DNA of 64,000 bases from Vreelandella titanicae BH1 (GCF_000336575.1 NZ_AOPO01000008.1:62001-126000), one strand, 5' to 3'; counted from the stretch's first letter, positions 1-10,085 are shown. Made by a program: numbers and translations. Notes: a model not told the origin generated them from the sequence alone.

Positions 1-118
1 GGCGCCTGCCGTTGTGGTGGACATCGTCATGCACGAACTGGTCAAGGTTCGTCCAGTCTTGATTATTGAGGCAGGTGATGTAATCACGGTAGGTTGCTTC
101 CAGGTCACGTTTGTTCAT
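1..118 (-). CDS. SnoaL/NTF2-like protein, N-terminal part only
   Basis: A reading frame runs from an ATG at 118 on the minus strand off the left edge, with an AGGAGA ribosome site just upstream. The visible 39 residues begin MNKRDLEATYRDYITCLN and contain the pattern of a helix followed by a W-x-x-L-x-x-F segment. This is typical of the first helix of SnoaL-like polyketide cyclase/ester cyclase folds. The rest lies outside the window, so enzyme versus non-enzymatic NTF2-fold cannot be decided. Confidence 0.55.
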   Translation of the reverse strand, partial: MNKRDLEATYRDYITCLNNQDWTNLDQFVHDDVHHNGRR

Positions 119-217
119 CCTGGTTCTCCTTTCTTGGGCAGGCGTGAAGGCATTCGCCAAGGGTATACAGGCTCAGTATCATAAGCAGCCTAAACCAAAC
201 CACAGAAGTCATCATTC

Positions 218-553
218 ATGTCGTGCCCACCTTGCCCCCATTGCCAATCCGAATTCGTCTATCAGGATCAAAGCCTGTTCATCTGCCCCGAATGCGCTCA
301 CGAATGGAACCCTTCTGAGGCTGAGGCAGAAGAGACCGTGACGGTAAAAGATGCCCACGGCACCCTGTTAGCGGAAGGCGACAAGGTAACGATGATCAAA
401 GACCTCAAGGTCAAAGGCAGCTCATTGGTACTCAAGGTGGGCACCAAAGCGGTTATCAAGCGGCTCTTGGATAGCAAGAATCACCAACTGGACTGCAAGG
501 TCGACGGCGTCGGCGACATGATGGTGACCGCCCACTTTGTGAAAAAAGCTTGA
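218..553 (+). CDS. yjdM: YjdM/PhnA-family zinc-ribbon protein
   Basis: This 111-residue protein opens with two CxxC pairs (CPHC and CPEC, roughly residues 7-26) forming a zinc ribbon. It continues with the VKDAHGTLLAEGDKV segment and the KVKGSS stretch that mark the YjdM (formerly PhnA) family. Length matches the family. The E. coli member lies near phosphonate genes but is not required for phosphonate use, and its biochemical role is unsettled. It stands alone here between a SnoaL-like gene and a LysR gene. Confidence 0.85.
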   Translation: MSCPPCPHCQSEFVYQDQSLFICPECAHEWNPSEAEAEETVTVKDAHGTLLAEGDKVTMIKDLKVKGSSLVLKVGTKAVIKRLLDSKNHQLDCKVDGVGDMMVTAHFVKKA

Positions 554-785
554 ATAAGACCCCGGAATTCTTCGATTCACCACACGACGCAGTAAGCTGA
601 GGCTCACCCACCATCACCACTTCACTCAGCGTTTAAGCGAAGCGTGTTTTCGGGTATCTCATTCTAGGGCAACAAAATCAGCTCTAAGGCCTTTGACAGC
701 GGGTTGGAAAGTATTCAAAAGCGCTATTTCCTTTCGATTTATTTAGCTAAAGTAAGACTAAAGCTTATCTGCCGGAAGGCCTTCA

Positions 786-1724
786 ATGACTGATTTGATA
801 ATCCTGAGAGATTTCCTGGCCCTTTGTGAAACCAAGAGTTTTAGCCGCACGGCTGAGCAGCGGTATGTTTCGGTGTCAGGCTTGAGTCGTCGTATTCAAG
901 GTCTTGAAGAGTGGGCAGGCACCGCGCTGTTTGAGCGGCGGAAAGGTGAGCTAGTGCTGACGGAGGCAGGGCATAGCCTGCAAATGGTAGCTTCACAAGC
1001 GCTTAGCGCTTTTGATCGATTTCGGCTCTCCGTTGCTGATGATATTAACGATCAGAAAAGGCGGATACGATTTTGCTCACCACACATTATGGCTGCGATA
1101 TTTTTTCCCCACTGGATGCCGCGCTTACAAGCGCAGTTCACACAGGCAACATTTAGCATTGATGCGAATACATTGCCGGAGTGCCTGGCCGCTCTGGATC
1201 AGGGAGAGGCCGACTATGTAACGGCACTATTCGATGGTGAACACCTTATTGCAAGGCGCTTGGGAATAGAGAGTGATAGTTACACTTCAATTGAGCTAGA
1301 TACCGAGTCTCTCATCCCTGTTAGCGCGCCAAATGCTGCAGGTCAGCCACTGTTTAATTTACATGCTGCAGATGGCTCCCCACTCTCATTTTTGAATTAT
1401 GCCCAAGAGTGCCATTTAGGCTGGTCGCTGAGTGCCATGCTTGTGAATCAAGGTTTGAATTTACAGCAACACCATGATGCAGGTCTTGCGGATAGTTTGC
1501 GTCATATGACGTTATCAAGATTGGGAGTTGCGTGGCTTCCCTATTCGCTAGTGCGGGAAGACCTTGGGGCTAAGCGGCTTGTTCGAGCAGGAGGTTCCGC
1601 TTTCGATGTGCCATTAAAAATTATCCTGCTGAGACGAACAGCGCCCCTAGCAGCAGAAGCCCAGCGGCTATGGGATGGGCTGCTGGAAATGAAGAATGTG
1701 AGAACCTTCTCTGACGTTGTTTGA
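786..1724 (+). CDS. LysR-family transcriptional regulator
   Basis: The 312-residue product has the LysR winged helix-turn-helix at the N-terminus (RDFLALCETKSFSRTAEQ, then SGLSRRIQGLEEWAGTALFER, about residues 8-52). A substrate-binding domain of the usual length follows. It is transcribed in the same direction as the MFS transporter and HAD hydrolase that follow after 139 bp and probably regulates them; this is inferred from position only. The effector is unknown. Confidence 0.85.
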   Translation: MTDLIILRDFLALCETKSFSRTAEQRYVSVSGLSRRIQGLEEWAGTALFERRKGELVLTEAGHSLQMVASQALSAFDRFRLSVADDINDQKRRIRFCSPHIMAAIFFPHWMPRLQAQFTQATFSIDANTLPECLAALDQGEADYVTALFDGEHLIARRLGIESDSYTSIELDTESLIPVSAPNAAGQPLFNLHAADGSPLSFLNYAQECHLGWSLSAMLVNQGLNLQQHHDAGLADSLRHMTLSRLGVAWLPYSLVREDLGAKRLVRAGGSAFDVPLKIILLRRTAPLAAEAQRLWDGLLEMKNVRTFSDVV

Positions 1725-1863
1725 ACGGTATACCGATCTTGCGTTGCAACGTTGGCAACTTTTTCGTCTCTTTTATCCGGTAACGCAACCTAGCCAGAAA
1801 AGTCGCGGTGCTTGCTGATTTGGCAACAGGCATTGCGATATCGTCATGGTTTAACGCTACAAA

Positions 1864-3141
1864 ATGGGTAATGCTAAGGAAAAGCTCAATGTTCTGAGAA
1901 CCCCTATGACGATGCTACTGCCGATGACTTCTGCTCAAAACTACCGTTGGGTCATTCTGCTAATAGCCACCCTGGCTCAAGCAGCGGCATGCTTTTTCGT
2001 TCAAGGCATCGGCGCCATCAGCGTTTATATACAGGCAGATATGGCGCTCTCTGCATTTCAGATTGGGACGCTGGTCTCTGCTGCTCAACTGGTGCCTTTA
2101 GTTGGGCTGTTAGTTGCCGGGGAGTTGCTGGACAGGTTCAGTGAGCGTTTGGTGGTGGGAGTAGGCACCCTCGTTGTGGGCATTGCGCTTAGCGCTGCCG
2201 TGCTGGTGGAGAGTTACTGGGCCATGCTGCTATTTTTGGTCATCGTAGGGGCAGGCTACAGTACCGCTCAGCCTGGCGGTAGCAAATCGGTAGCCGCTTG
2301 GTTTGACAAATCCCAGCGTGGTTTTGCCATGGGGATTCGTCAGGCAGGTTTGCCGCTCGGCGGGGCGCTGGCGGCGATCATACTACCAACCGTTGCAATC
2401 ACCTGGGGGTGGCGCGCCTCTTTTCTGGTGGGTGGGTTGATTGCGATCTTCGGGGCGTTGGTCTTTATGCTTTTTTACCGAGCCCCTGGTGGCGTAGTGC
2501 CGGTTGCAAGAGACTCTGAAGGTAGCGTAACAAAAGTCGTCTTATCGCGACTGGCGATGATTCGCGAACCGGCCATGAAACAGATCATGGCGTCCGGTAT
2601 TAGTTTGATCTCGGTTCAGTACGGCATTTTGATTTTTACCGTGCTCTATCTGCATAGCCGTTTGCAGATGGAGGTACTGCAGGCGGCGACGTTGCTATTC
2701 GTAGCCCAAGGGGCCGGAGTTGCCGGGCGTATTTTTCTGGCGGCCTGGAGTGATCGCTGTCGCTCGCGCTATTTTCCAGTAATGGTGTGCATGGTGGCGG
2801 TGATAGTAGGGCTGCTGGTATTGGTTTGGCTGCCGCTACACTCAACGCTCATGCTGAGCGGTTTGATGGCCTGGTTGGGCTTTTTTGGTTTTGGTTGGTA
2901 CGGCCCTTGGGTAGCTTATGTGGCTGAGTCTGCCCCTGCTGATAAAACCGGCTTTGTGCTGGGGCTGGCCATGGCGATTAACCAGCTGGCGATTGTATCG
3001 ATACCACCACTCCTTGGGTGGCTGTTAGATATAAGTGGCAGCTTTATGCTCGGCTGGAGTCTGCTGATCGCCATGACGTTATTGGGGCTATTAATGACCA
3101 TCCAGCGGCAAGGAGAAATTAATGAAAGCGATCGTGTTTGA
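1864..3141 (+). CDS. Major facilitator superfamily transporter
   Basis: The protein has 425 residues and about twelve hydrophobic segments, with the MFS loop 2-3 motif appearing as GELLDRFSERLVVG and its repeat-half counterpart near AAWSDRCRSRY. It is an inner-membrane secondary transporter of unknown substrate. Start choice is uncertain: ATGs at 1864, 1906 and 1924 are in frame and none has a strong ribosome site. The 3' end overlaps the HAD gene by 20 bp, implying co-transcription, so the substrate may be a (halo)carboxylate. Confidence 0.8.
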   Translation: MGNAKEKLNVLRTPMTMLLPMTSAQNYRWVILLIATLAQAAACFFVQGIGAISVYIQADMALSAFQIGTLVSAAQLVPLVGLLVAGELLDRFSERLVVGVGTLVVGIALSAAVLVESYWAMLLFLVIVGAGYSTAQPGGSKSVAAWFDKSQRGFAMGIRQAGLPLGGALAAIILPTVAITWGWRASFLVGGLIAIFGALVFMLFYRAPGGVVPVARDSEGSVTKVVLSRLAMIREPAMKQIMASGISLISVQYGILIFTVLYLHSRLQMEVLQAATLLFVAQGAGVAGRIFLAAWSDRCRSRYFPVMVCMVAVIVGLLVLVWLPLHSTLMLSGLMAWLGFFGFGWYGPWVAYVAESAPADKTGFVLGLAMAINQLAIVSIPPLLGWLLDISGSFMLGWSLLIAMTLLGLLMTIQRQGEINESDRV

Positions 3142-3817
3142 CGTATTTGGCACTATTGTTGATTGGCGCTCCAGTTTGATTCATCAGTTCAATGAGCTAG
3201 AGAAAGAGCTGGGGATTGAACTGCCTAGTGAAGTGCTGGCTGATCAATGGCGTCAGCTTTATGCGCCTTCCATGGACAGGGTACGCAGGGGGGAAATCCC
3301 ATGGACGGTATTAGATGATCTGCATCGAGAAAGCTTAGTCAAACTACTCAATCAACATGGGATTGCGCTAGACGAAGCGACCATTGATCGCGTCAATTAC
3401 TTTTGGCACCAATTAGAGCCCTGGCCCGATGTCCCACATGGCCTACAACGCCTGAAAGAGCACACCATCATCGCAACGTTGACCAACGGTAATCTCTCAT
3501 TAATGGTCGATGTTGCCCGTCACGCCAAGTTACCGTGGGATATGATTTTTTGCGCCGAGTTATTCGAGCACTACAAGCCTGATTCGGAGGTTTATTTAGG
3601 CGCTTGCCGTCTGCTACGCCTACCGCCTGAAGAGGTAATGCTGTGTGCGGCGCATAATGCTGACCTGCGTGCTGCCCGTGAACTGGGAATGAAAACGGCG
3701 TTTATACCCCGGCGCACAGAGTATGGCCCCCAGCAGGATAAAGATTTAGAAGCAGAAGAAGCATGGGATTTTGTGGCTGAAGATCTCGTCGCGTTGAGCG
3801 AGCGGCTAATAGAGTGA
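3122..3817 (+). CDS. Haloacid dehalogenase type II-like HAD hydrolase
   Basis: This 231-residue HAD hydrolase starts with the nucleophile motif FDVFGTIVDW (Asp8). It continues with TNGN (motif II), KPD (motif III lysine) and HNADLRAARELGMKTAFI (motif IV region). The FDVFGT form and the overall length match the type II (S)-2-haloacid dehalogenase branch, though substrate cannot be proven and some members act on other small acids. An AAGGAG ribosome site lies in the end of the upstream transporter gene. The coupled transporter suggests uptake and hydrolysis of one substrate. Confidence 0.75.
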   Translation: MKAIVFDVFGTIVDWRSSLIHQFNELEKELGIELPSEVLADQWRQLYAPSMDRVRRGEIPWTVLDDLHRESLVKLLNQHGIALDEATIDRVNYFWHQLEPWPDVPHGLQRLKEHTIIATLTNGNLSLMVDVARHAKLPWDMIFCAELFEHYKPDSEVYLGACRLLRLPPEEVMLCAAHNADLRAARELGMKTAFIPRRTEYGPQQDKDLEAEEAWDFVAEDLVALSERLIE

Positions 3818-3860
3818 GTCAACAATAAGTAGCGTAAGCGCAGGGCAGGGGTTAGTACCA

Positions 3861-4018
3861 TTAAGGCCCTGCATCCACCACTGCATCACGAAACGTTTCA
3901 GCGAAGCTTGCCAGGGCGGGTGTCCAGGTTTCCGGTTCGGAGGCGGCAAATTTGGTATCGACCTTGGCGATGTATTTGCAGAAAATGGCATAAACCGCAA
4001 CACTCTCGGTAATCCAGG
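3861..4018 (-). pseudogene. Remnant of a LysR regulator C-terminus
   Basis: Read on the minus strand, about 35 codons ending in a stop at 3861 encode IAKVDTKFAASEPETWTPAL followed by ASFAETFRDAVV. This closely matches the C-terminus of the intact LysR protein encoded at 4570-5463 (IANVDTYFVAPEPESWTPAL...). No start or DNA-binding domain precedes it, and the upstream part (PWITESVAVYAIF) does not match the same gene. It is a decayed tail of a second copy or the scar of a duplication. Confidence 0.65.
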
Positions 4019-4064
4019 GTATCCTCCAACAGCATTTTCTACGTACCTAACAAAGGTAGTCACC

Positions 4065-4253
4065 ATGTCAGCTACGATGAGCAAAGACGACGCACACAAG
4101 CTAATTGAGCAACTTCCTGCGAATGCCACCTGGGAAGACCTTATGCATGAGATCTACATCCGAGAGACCATCGAAAAGGGCATGGCAGATAGCCAAGCGG
4201 GTAACATTACGAACGTGGCAGATATTCGCAAGAAATACGGCTTGCCTGAATGA
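4065..4253 (+). CDS. Small antitoxin of a RelE/ParE-type module
   Basis: This 62-residue acidic and helical protein (IEQLPANATWEDLMHEIYIR, ending VADIRKKYGLPE) has the layout of short addiction-module antitoxins. The same WEDLMxEIYxR pattern is seen in antitoxins placed before RelE/ParE toxins. Its stop codon overlaps the start of the toxin gene by 4 bp (ATGA), so translation is probably coupled. It is expected to neutralise the toxin and repress its own promoter, though no clear DNA-binding motif is visible. Confidence 0.7.
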   Translation: MSATMSKDDAHKLIEQLPANATWEDLMHEIYIRETIEKGMADSQAGNITNVADIRKKYGLPE

Positions 4254-4537
4254 ATGTGTTCTGGACAGCAACAGCAGAAGCTCATTTGGAAGCGATTTAT
4301 GCCTATATTGCGCAGGACTCAGAAGCTTATGCGTTGAGTACCGTTGATAAAATCACCCGAAGGTCACAACAGATCGGTGATTTCCCCGCTTCAGGACGCA
4401 AGGTGCCGGAGTACTATATCGCTCAAATAAGGGAAGTCTTGTGTGGCGCTTACCGCATTATTTACTACATCAAACCAGATAAAATTGACGTTCTCGCCGT
4501 TTTACACGCATCTATGAACCGACTGAAAAGCGAATAG
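4250..4537 (+). CDS. RelE/ParE-family toxin
   Basis: The product has 95 residues with the RelE/ParE fold pattern: an N-terminal strand (VFWTATAEAHLEAIYAYIAQ), a helix pair around SQQIGDFPASGRKVPEY, and the C-terminal strands REVLCGAYRIIYYI and IDVLAVLHASM. The GRKVPEY and YRIIYYI features are characteristic of this superfamily. Whether it is a ribosome-dependent mRNA interferase or a gyrase poison cannot be told from sequence. It overlaps the upstream antitoxin gene by 4 bp. Confidence 0.8.
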   Translation: MNVFWTATAEAHLEAIYAYIAQDSEAYALSTVDKITRRSQQIGDFPASGRKVPEYYIAQIREVLCGAYRIIYYIKPDKIDVLAVLHASMNRLKSE

Positions 4538-4569
4538 GGCAACGCTATAGCGTAGTATCGGCGCCCACC

Positions 4570-5463
4570 TCACGACGCAGTCAGCTGAGGCTCATCCACC
4601 ACCAACGCATCACGCAACGTGTCAGCGAAGCTTGCCAGGGCGGGTGTCCAGGACTCTGGTTCGGGGGCGACAAAATAGGTATCGACATTGGCGATGGACG
4701 TGGGCAGCTCCAGCGTATGAATACCGAACCGGTGCTGGTGGGCTTCAACCGTCCCTCTGGGCAGCACCGTGTAACCCATCCCGGCAGCAACGCAGCCAAG
4801 CATCGCGTCCAGTGAACCGAACTCAAAAATCCGGCCTGCATTGACGCCGTAGGAAGCCAGCAACAGCTCGATACGTTGGCGGTAGCTGCAACCTTGGCGA
4901 AATGCCAAAAAAGCGGACGTCAGCAGCGCTTGTGAAGAGGGCATCTTCGTCATCGGCGTTGAGCCGACTAAAATAAGCCGCTCGCTAAATGCTTTGAGCA
5001 AGTGATAGCGGCCATGCTCGAGTCGCCCGGCCACGAAGACACAATCCACCTGCCCATTAAGCAACAATTCGACCAGCTCAGCCGTGGGCCCGGTCTTTAT
5101 CTGGATATCAACGTCAGGCTGCGCTGCGTGGTACGCCGCCAGTATCGGCGGAAGGCGCAACGCCGTCGTGGTCTCCATGGCGCCTATACGTAGCCGTCCA
5201 CACGCCTTTTCCTGGCCTTTGAATAGCGATACCGCTTCATCGTGGGCCGTCAGTATGCGTTCGGCGTACTCCACCAGTGCCAAACCCGCACTCGTGGGAC
5301 GAACGCGCCCCGCACGCTGAAGCAGTTGTACACCCAACTCCTCCTCAAGTTTCTTGATGTGAGCCGTCACATTGGATTGCACCGTGTGCAGCTGATTTGC
5401 CGCTGCCACGAAGCTGCCTGTTTCGGCCACTGCCATAAACAGTCGAAGCGATTTCAGTTGCAT
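4570..5463 (-). CDS. LysR-family transcriptional regulator
   Basis: This 297-residue LysR protein begins MQLKSLRLFMAVAETGSFVA with the winged HTH continuing through TAHIKKLEEELGVQLLQR, then the effector domain. It is divergent from the MFS transporter and GST genes that start at 5623, the usual LysR arrangement for controlling a neighbouring operon. A partial copy of its C-terminus lies at 3861-4018. Effector unknown. Confidence 0.85.
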   Translation of the reverse strand: MQLKSLRLFMAVAETGSFVAAANQLHTVQSNVTAHIKKLEEELGVQLLQRAGRVRPTSAGLALVEYAERILTAHDEAVSLFKGQEKACGRLRIGAMETTTALRLPPILAAYHAAQPDVDIQIKTGPTAELVELLLNGQVDCVFVAGRLEHGRYHLLKAFSERLILVGSTPMTKMPSSQALLTSAFLAFRQGCSYRQRIELLLASYGVNAGRIFEFGSLDAMLGCVAAGMGYTVLPRGTVEAHQHRFGIHTLELPTSIANVDTYFVAPEPESWTPALASFADTLRDALVVDEPQLTAS

Positions 5464-5498
5464 GGCCCACCTCTCCGTCGATACTCGTCAAACTAGGG

Positions 5499-5517
5499 CT
5501 ATCTCAAAAAAAGATAG
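5499..5517. promoter_or_regulatory. Short inverted repeat in the LysR/MFS divergent region
   Basis: CTATCT and AGATAG face each other across an A-rich 7-bp spacer, 36 bp upstream of the LysR start and about 106 bp before the MFS gene. The position suits an operator bound by the divergently encoded LysR regulator. The arms are short, so chance is possible. Confidence 0.3.
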
Positions 5518-5622
5518 TAGCGATCATAACTAATCATTTCTAGTAAACACTCCTCCGCGCGTAGTCTTCCCTGTACAAACGAGCTGCCAATCCTGCTCGA
5601 GGCAGCACGAAAGGGGCACGAC

Positions 5623-6870
5623 ATGATTAACAGCAAAGACCTACCGGCCCTGATGACAGGGATAATGGCAACCTTGGCGGGGATTGGCATTGCGCGCTTC
5701 GCCTATACGCCGCTATTGCCCGCGATTATTCAAGAGGGGTGGTTCACCGCGAGCCAAGGCGCCTACCTTGGGGCCGCCAACCTGCTGGGGTATTTTATCG
5801 GCGCACTCGCCGCCCACTCGCTGAGTGAGCGCTTTTCTCCTCGCTTGGTGATGGCCGCAAGCTTCGCGGGTATCGCGCTTAGCTTTGTGCTCTGCGCCGG
5901 GGCGGGCGGTTTCCTCTGGTTCTTCTTCTGGCGGTTGGTGTCAGGTATTGCCGGGGCCATCTTAATGGTTGTCGGGCCTTCACTGGCGTTGGCGGCCACG
6001 CCACCTGAAAGGCGAACCCGTGTCGGCGCCATGGTATTTACCGGTATTGGCTTTGGAGCACTGCTTTCGGCCTTCATTGTGCCGTTGCTTCTTGGGTTAA
6101 GCCTGACAGTCACCTGGGGCACGCTGGGGCTACTGTGTATTGCCGCTGGCCTCTTGTGTGACTATTTTTTGCAACAACAGGGAATAGCGCACTTGACCTC
6201 ACCAATAACGGCTAGCTCGGTGGGTAGTAGTTCCACAGGGTATGCGGGTGTAAAGGTCATTGTTCTGCTGGTGATTGGCGCTTACGCCCTGGATGCGATT
6301 GGCTTTGTGCCCCACACCGTGTTCTGGGTGGACTATCTTGCCAGGGAAAACGCCCTGGGCAATCAAGCGGCTTCATTGCAGTGGGGTATCTTCGGGTTGG
6401 GCGCCTTGTGTGGGCCGTTTATGGTAGGCGCACTGGCGCAGCGAGTGGGCTGGCAGGGGGGCTTGATGATCGCCTTTGCGGCGAAGGCCGCCGCTGTCTT
6501 GCTACCGGTGTTCTCGCTCGCACTGCTCAGCCAGTCGGTTTCCTCCTTCATGGTGGGGGCGATGATCCCCGGCATTGTTGCACTCACCTCTGGCCGCCTT
6601 GCTGAGTTGGTAGGGCCAACCGCCCACAAGAAGCTCTGGGGGCAAGCCACCGCTGCCTTTGCTGCCGCTCAGGCGGTGGCGGGCTATGCCATGTCCGCGC
6701 TTTATGGCGCCTGGGGCAGCTACGCGCCACTGTTTGCCATCAGCGGTCTTATCCTCTTCGCTGGCTTTTTGCTGGTGCTGCTTAGCCGTGGCGTACAGCA
6801 GAGGCACTCGTCTGGCCAACAATCTACACAGCAATCTTCAAAGCACTCTTCAAACCAAGGGAGGCAATAA
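5623..6870 (+). CDS. YbfB/YjiJ-family MFS transporter
   Basis: The 415-residue membrane protein starts with the signature stretch GIMATLAGIGIARFAYTPLL, diagnostic of the YbfB/YjiJ branch of the major facilitator superfamily. Around twelve membrane segments follow, then a Ser/Gln-rich hydrophilic tail (from about residue 390). The substrate is unknown; members are often called putative sugar or aromatic exporters. Its stop overlaps the GST start (TAATG), so both belong to one transcript, probably controlled by the divergent LysR gene. Confidence 0.85.
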   Translation: MINSKDLPALMTGIMATLAGIGIARFAYTPLLPAIIQEGWFTASQGAYLGAANLLGYFIGALAAHSLSERFSPRLVMAASFAGIALSFVLCAGAGGFLWFFFWRLVSGIAGAILMVVGPSLALAATPPERRTRVGAMVFTGIGFGALLSAFIVPLLLGLSLTVTWGTLGLLCIAAGLLCDYFLQQQGIAHLTSPITASSVGSSSTGYAGVKVIVLLVIGAYALDAIGFVPHTVFWVDYLARENALGNQAASLQWGIFGLGALCGPFMVGALAQRVGWQGGLMIAFAAKAAAVLLPVFSLALLSQSVSSFMVGAMIPGIVALTSGRLAELVGPTAHKKLWGQATAAFAAAQAVAGYAMSALYGAWGSYAPLFAISGLILFAGFLLVLLSRGVQQRHSSGQQSTQQSSKHSSNQGRQ

Positions 6871-7472
6871 TGGAGCTCTACCTAAACGCAACCTCACCCT
6901 ATGCGCGCCTGGTGCGCATCGTATTACTGGAAAAAGGCCTAACGGACACCGTGACGCTGAAGTGGTGCGACCCTTGGGCAGACGATGCCGATCTATTAAA
7001 AGCCAACCCCGCAGGGCGTATTCCGGCGTTGATAACGGAGAAGGGGATCTCGTTAAGCGAGTCACTGCTGATTGCCGTTTACCTGGATGGCGTTAGCCCC
7101 AACAAGCCGATGATTCCCACGGCTGGTTTAGGTGAGGTGCTGCACCTGGCCGGGTTGGGTCAAAACCTGATGGATGCCGCGTTCAATACCGTGATTGCCA
7201 GAAAGCATTACGGCAATGGAATTGATGATAGCGAGCTGGGGCAGAGGCGTTCGCGGGCCATTCAGCGGCTATTGAAGCAGCTGGAGGGTGAGCTTGGCGA
7301 AAAACAACAGACCTCAACTATCAATCTGGGTCACATCGCCACCGCAGTGGCGCTGGATTATCTAGCCTTCAGGCTGCCAGAGGTGAGCTGGAAGGAAGAG
7401 TATCCACAGTTACAGGAATGGCATGCTGGTGTGACAGCACGTGCAAGCTTTGAGCAAACTGCATTCAGTTAG
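6870..7472 (+). CDS. Glutathione S-transferase family protein
   Basis: At 200 residues this matches a cytosolic GST. The N-terminal thioredoxin-like domain runs from MELYLNATSPYARLVRI to about residue 75, with the cis-proline segment GRIPALI and the glutathione-binding SES (LSESLLIAVYL). An all-helical C-terminal domain follows. It is translationally coupled to the upstream MFS gene, suggesting conjugation plus transport of an electrophile. A decayed piece of a related GST gene lies at about 26.0-26.2 kb next to recD. Confidence 0.85.
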   Translation: MELYLNATSPYARLVRIVLLEKGLTDTVTLKWCDPWADDADLLKANPAGRIPALITEKGISLSESLLIAVYLDGVSPNKPMIPTAGLGEVLHLAGLGQNLMDAAFNTVIARKHYGNGIDDSELGQRRSRAIQRLLKQLEGELGEKQQTSTINLGHIATAVALDYLAFRLPEVSWKEEYPQLQEWHAGVTARASFEQTAFS

Positions 7473-7674
7473 TAGGGGGGATTAGCACCAGCCATTATCT
7501 AAATTGATACTCCCCGCGCTTATCACTCATATCAGGCTTGTATATTCAAAATAAGAATATTAAAAATATCTTTTATGCTTTTTAGTAAATTAAGGATGCA
7601 CTAAAATGGTGCCCTTTTTGAGCCAGGCCGCTGGGCTCTTGCCGCAGTGTTAGGCCAAAGATAGGGATGTCACC

Positions 7675-9117
7675 ATGAGTGAGCCAGCAAGTGATCAAGA
7701 GGGGGCGCACTTCAAGCGCAGTATGCAGACGCGCCATTTGGTGATGCTCTCCTTGGGGGGCGTGATTGGCACCGGGCTGTTTTTGAGTTCCGGTTATACC
7801 GTGCAGCAGGCCGGGCCTATTGGGGCAGTGCTGGCCTATCTGGTGGGTGGCATTGTTGCTTGGCTGGTGATGATGTGCCTGGGCGAGCTGGCGGTGCATA
7901 TGCCGAATTCAGGCGCCTTCAGCGCGCATGCCAGCCGCTATATCGGCCCCGGCACCGGCTACATGGTGGCCTGGATGTACTGGCTCACCTGGACGGTGGC
8001 GCTAGGGTCAGAGTTCACCGCGGCGGCGGTCTTTATGGGGCGCTGGTTTCCCGATATCCCCGGCTGGTACTGGAGCGGCTTGTTTGCGGCGATTGTCTTT
8101 GGTGTGAATGCGTTTACCTCGCGCTTCTTCGCCGAGTCTGAGTTCTGGCTTTCACTGATCAAAGTGATCGCGGTGGTGGTGTTTGTGCTGGTGGGCGCCG
8201 TGGCGATTATTGGCTGGGTACCGCTGCATGATGCCACTGGCGCTGAGGTCGCCTCACCGGGACTATCGGCACTATGGGGAGAGGGCGCCATGCCGCCCAA
8301 CCTGCTGGCCATTGGTACCGCCTTACTGGCAGTGATGTTTGCCTTTTCCGGTACCGAACTGATTGGGATTGCCGCTGGAGAAACGGTGGATCCGGCCCGC
8401 AATGTGCCCAAGGCGATCCGCGCGACCCTATGGCGATTAATCCTGTTTTTTGTCGGCACCATCGTCGTGATTGCGGCGCTGTTACCTCAAGACCAAGCCG
8501 GGCTCAGTCAAAGTCCCTTTGTGGCCGTATTCCAGCGCCTTGGCGTGCCGGGCGCAGCCGATATCATGAATTTTGTGATCATCACCGCGCTGCTTTCGGC
8601 GGCCAATTCCGGGCTTTATGCCTCGTCGCGCATGCTATGGACGCTCGCTGACCAAGGCACCTTGCCCAAGTCGCTTGGCCGCCTCAACAAGCGTGGCATT
8701 CCGATGAATGCCCTGCTACTCAGCATGGTCGGCGGCCTGGGCGCGCTGTTCTCCAGCGTTTATGCCCCTGAAACCGTCTACTTGGTGCTGGTCTCGATTT
8801 CCGGTTTGGCCGTGGTGGTGGTCTGGATGGCGATTGCGCTTAGCCAGTTTAACTTCCGGCGCCGCTACCTGCGTGAAGGCGGGCAACTGAAGGATCTGGT
8901 TTATCGCACCCCGTTCTACCCCTGGGTGCCGATTATTGCGTTTGCAGCCTGTCTGACCGCGTGCATTGGCATTGCTTTCGACCCGCATCAACGCGTGGCG
9001 CTCTATTTCGGTGTGCCTTTCATTGGCCTGTGCTACCTGGTGCACTTCGTGCGCCACCGTTCGGCCTCCCAACGTTCTGAACATTCGCCCAACGCCATTG
9101 AGGAAAAGACCGCATGA
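7675..9117 (+). CDS. mmuP: Amino acid permease, probable S-methylmethionine transporter
   Basis: This 480-residue APC-superfamily permease begins its first membrane helix with [20 protein letters not shown], the AAT-family substrate-binding signature, and has about twelve membrane segments. It overlaps mmuM by 4 bp. The pairing of this permease branch with homocysteine methyltransferase is the known mmuPM operon, in which S-methylmethionine is imported as methyl donor. Specificity is inferred from that coupling. Confidence 0.85.
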   Translation: MSEPASDQEGAHFKRSMQTRHLVMLSLGGVIGTGLFLSSGYTVQQAGPIGAVLAYLVGGIVAWLVMMCLGELAVHMPNSGAFSAHASRYIGPGTGYMVAWMYWLTWTVALGSEFTAAAVFMGRWFPDIPGWYWSGLFAAIVFGVNAFTSRFFAESEFWLSLIKVIAVVVFVLVGAVAIIGWVPLHDATGAEVASPGLSALWGEGAMPPNLLAIGTALLAVMFAFSGTELIGIAAGETVDPARNVPKAIRATLWRLILFFVGTIVVIAALLPQDQAGLSQSPFVAVFQRLGVPGAADIMNFVIITALLSAANSGLYASSRMLWTLADQGTLPKSLGRLNKRGIPMNALLLSMVGGLGALFSSVYAPETVYLVLVSISGLAVVVVWMAIALSQFNFRRRYLREGGQLKDLVYRTPFYPWVPIIAFAACLTACIGIAFDPHQRVALYFGVPFIGLCYLVHFVRHRSASQRSEHSPNAIEEKTA

Positions 9118-10082
9118 GTGAGTTAAATCCAATCAAAGCGCTGTTGGCCGACGTGCCCTTTATGGTTATCGACGGTGCCTTGGCCACCGAACTGGAAGCG
9201 CTCGGCTGCGACCTCAATGACGCCCTCTGGTCGGCGCGCTTGTTGGCGCAAGCCCCGGAGAAGATTCGTCAGGTGCATCAGGCCTACTTTGAAGCCGGGG
9301 CCGACTGTGCGATTACCGCCAGCTATCAAGCCACGGTGCCCGGTTTTATGCAGGCGGGGCTGACGGCAGAAGAGGCGCGGGCGTTAATTCAGTTATCGGT
9401 CACGCTGGCGCAGCAAGCGCGGGATGCGGTCTGGCAGCCGGGCCAAACCGACCGGCCCAAACCGCTGGTGGCCGCATCCGTCGGCCCTTATGGCGCGTAT
9501 CTGGCGGATGGCAGTGAGTACCGGGGTGGCTATGACCTGGATCGCGCCGGGCTGGTTGAATTTCACCGCGAGCGTTTTGAACTCTTGCTGGCGGCGGGGG
9601 CTGATCTACTGGCCGCTGAAACCCTGCCTTCATTGGAGGAAGCGCTGGCGATCACCGATTTGCTGGCCGAGCACCCGGGCGCGCAGGCCTGGATCACTTT
9701 CTCGGCGAAGGATGGCCAACATATCAGCGATGGCACGCCGATCGAGCAGTGTGCGGCAGCCCTGGCCAACTGCCCAGGCGTGGCGGCGATTGGTGTGAAC
9801 TGCACGGCCTTGGCCCACATTGAATCGCTGATTCAGGCGATCCGGCGTCAGTGCGATCTGCCTATATTGGTCTACCCCAACTCAGGGGAAGTGTACGACG
9901 CGGTAACCAAAACCTGGCACCCGGCCCAATGCGATCATACTGCTGCGGATATTTCCGGGCTGGCACAAGGGGTTGAGCAGTGGCTGGCAGCAGGCGCGTC
10001 AGGCATTGGCGGATGCTGCCGAACGACACCGGAGGATATTCAGGCGCTGGCTAAGTGGCGCCGGTCGCTCCAGATTGTTTAG
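9114..10082 (+). CDS. mmuM: Homocysteine S-methyltransferase
   Basis: The 322-residue protein has the zinc-dependent methyltransferase motifs GVNCTA (zinc cysteine, about residue 235) and [11 protein letters not shown] (the CC pair near residue 300). [15 protein letters not shown] is present at the N-terminus. It transfers a methyl group from S-methylmethionine to homocysteine to give methionine. The start overlaps the mmuP stop as ATGA. Length and motifs are complete. Confidence 0.92.
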   Translation: MSELNPIKALLADVPFMVIDGALATELEALGCDLNDALWSARLLAQAPEKIRQVHQAYFEAGADCAITASYQATVPGFMQAGLTAEEARALIQLSVTLAQQARDAVWQPGQTDRPKPLVAASVGPYGAYLADGSEYRGGYDLDRAGLVEFHRERFELLLAAGADLLAAETLPSLEEALAITDLLAEHPGAQAWITFSAKDGQHISDGTPIEQCAAALANCPGVAAIGVNCTALAHIESLIQAIRRQCDLPILVYPNSGEVYDAVTKTWHPAQCDHTAADISGLAQGVEQWLAAGASGIGGCCRTTPEDIQALAKWRRSLQIV

Positions 10083-10085
10083 GCC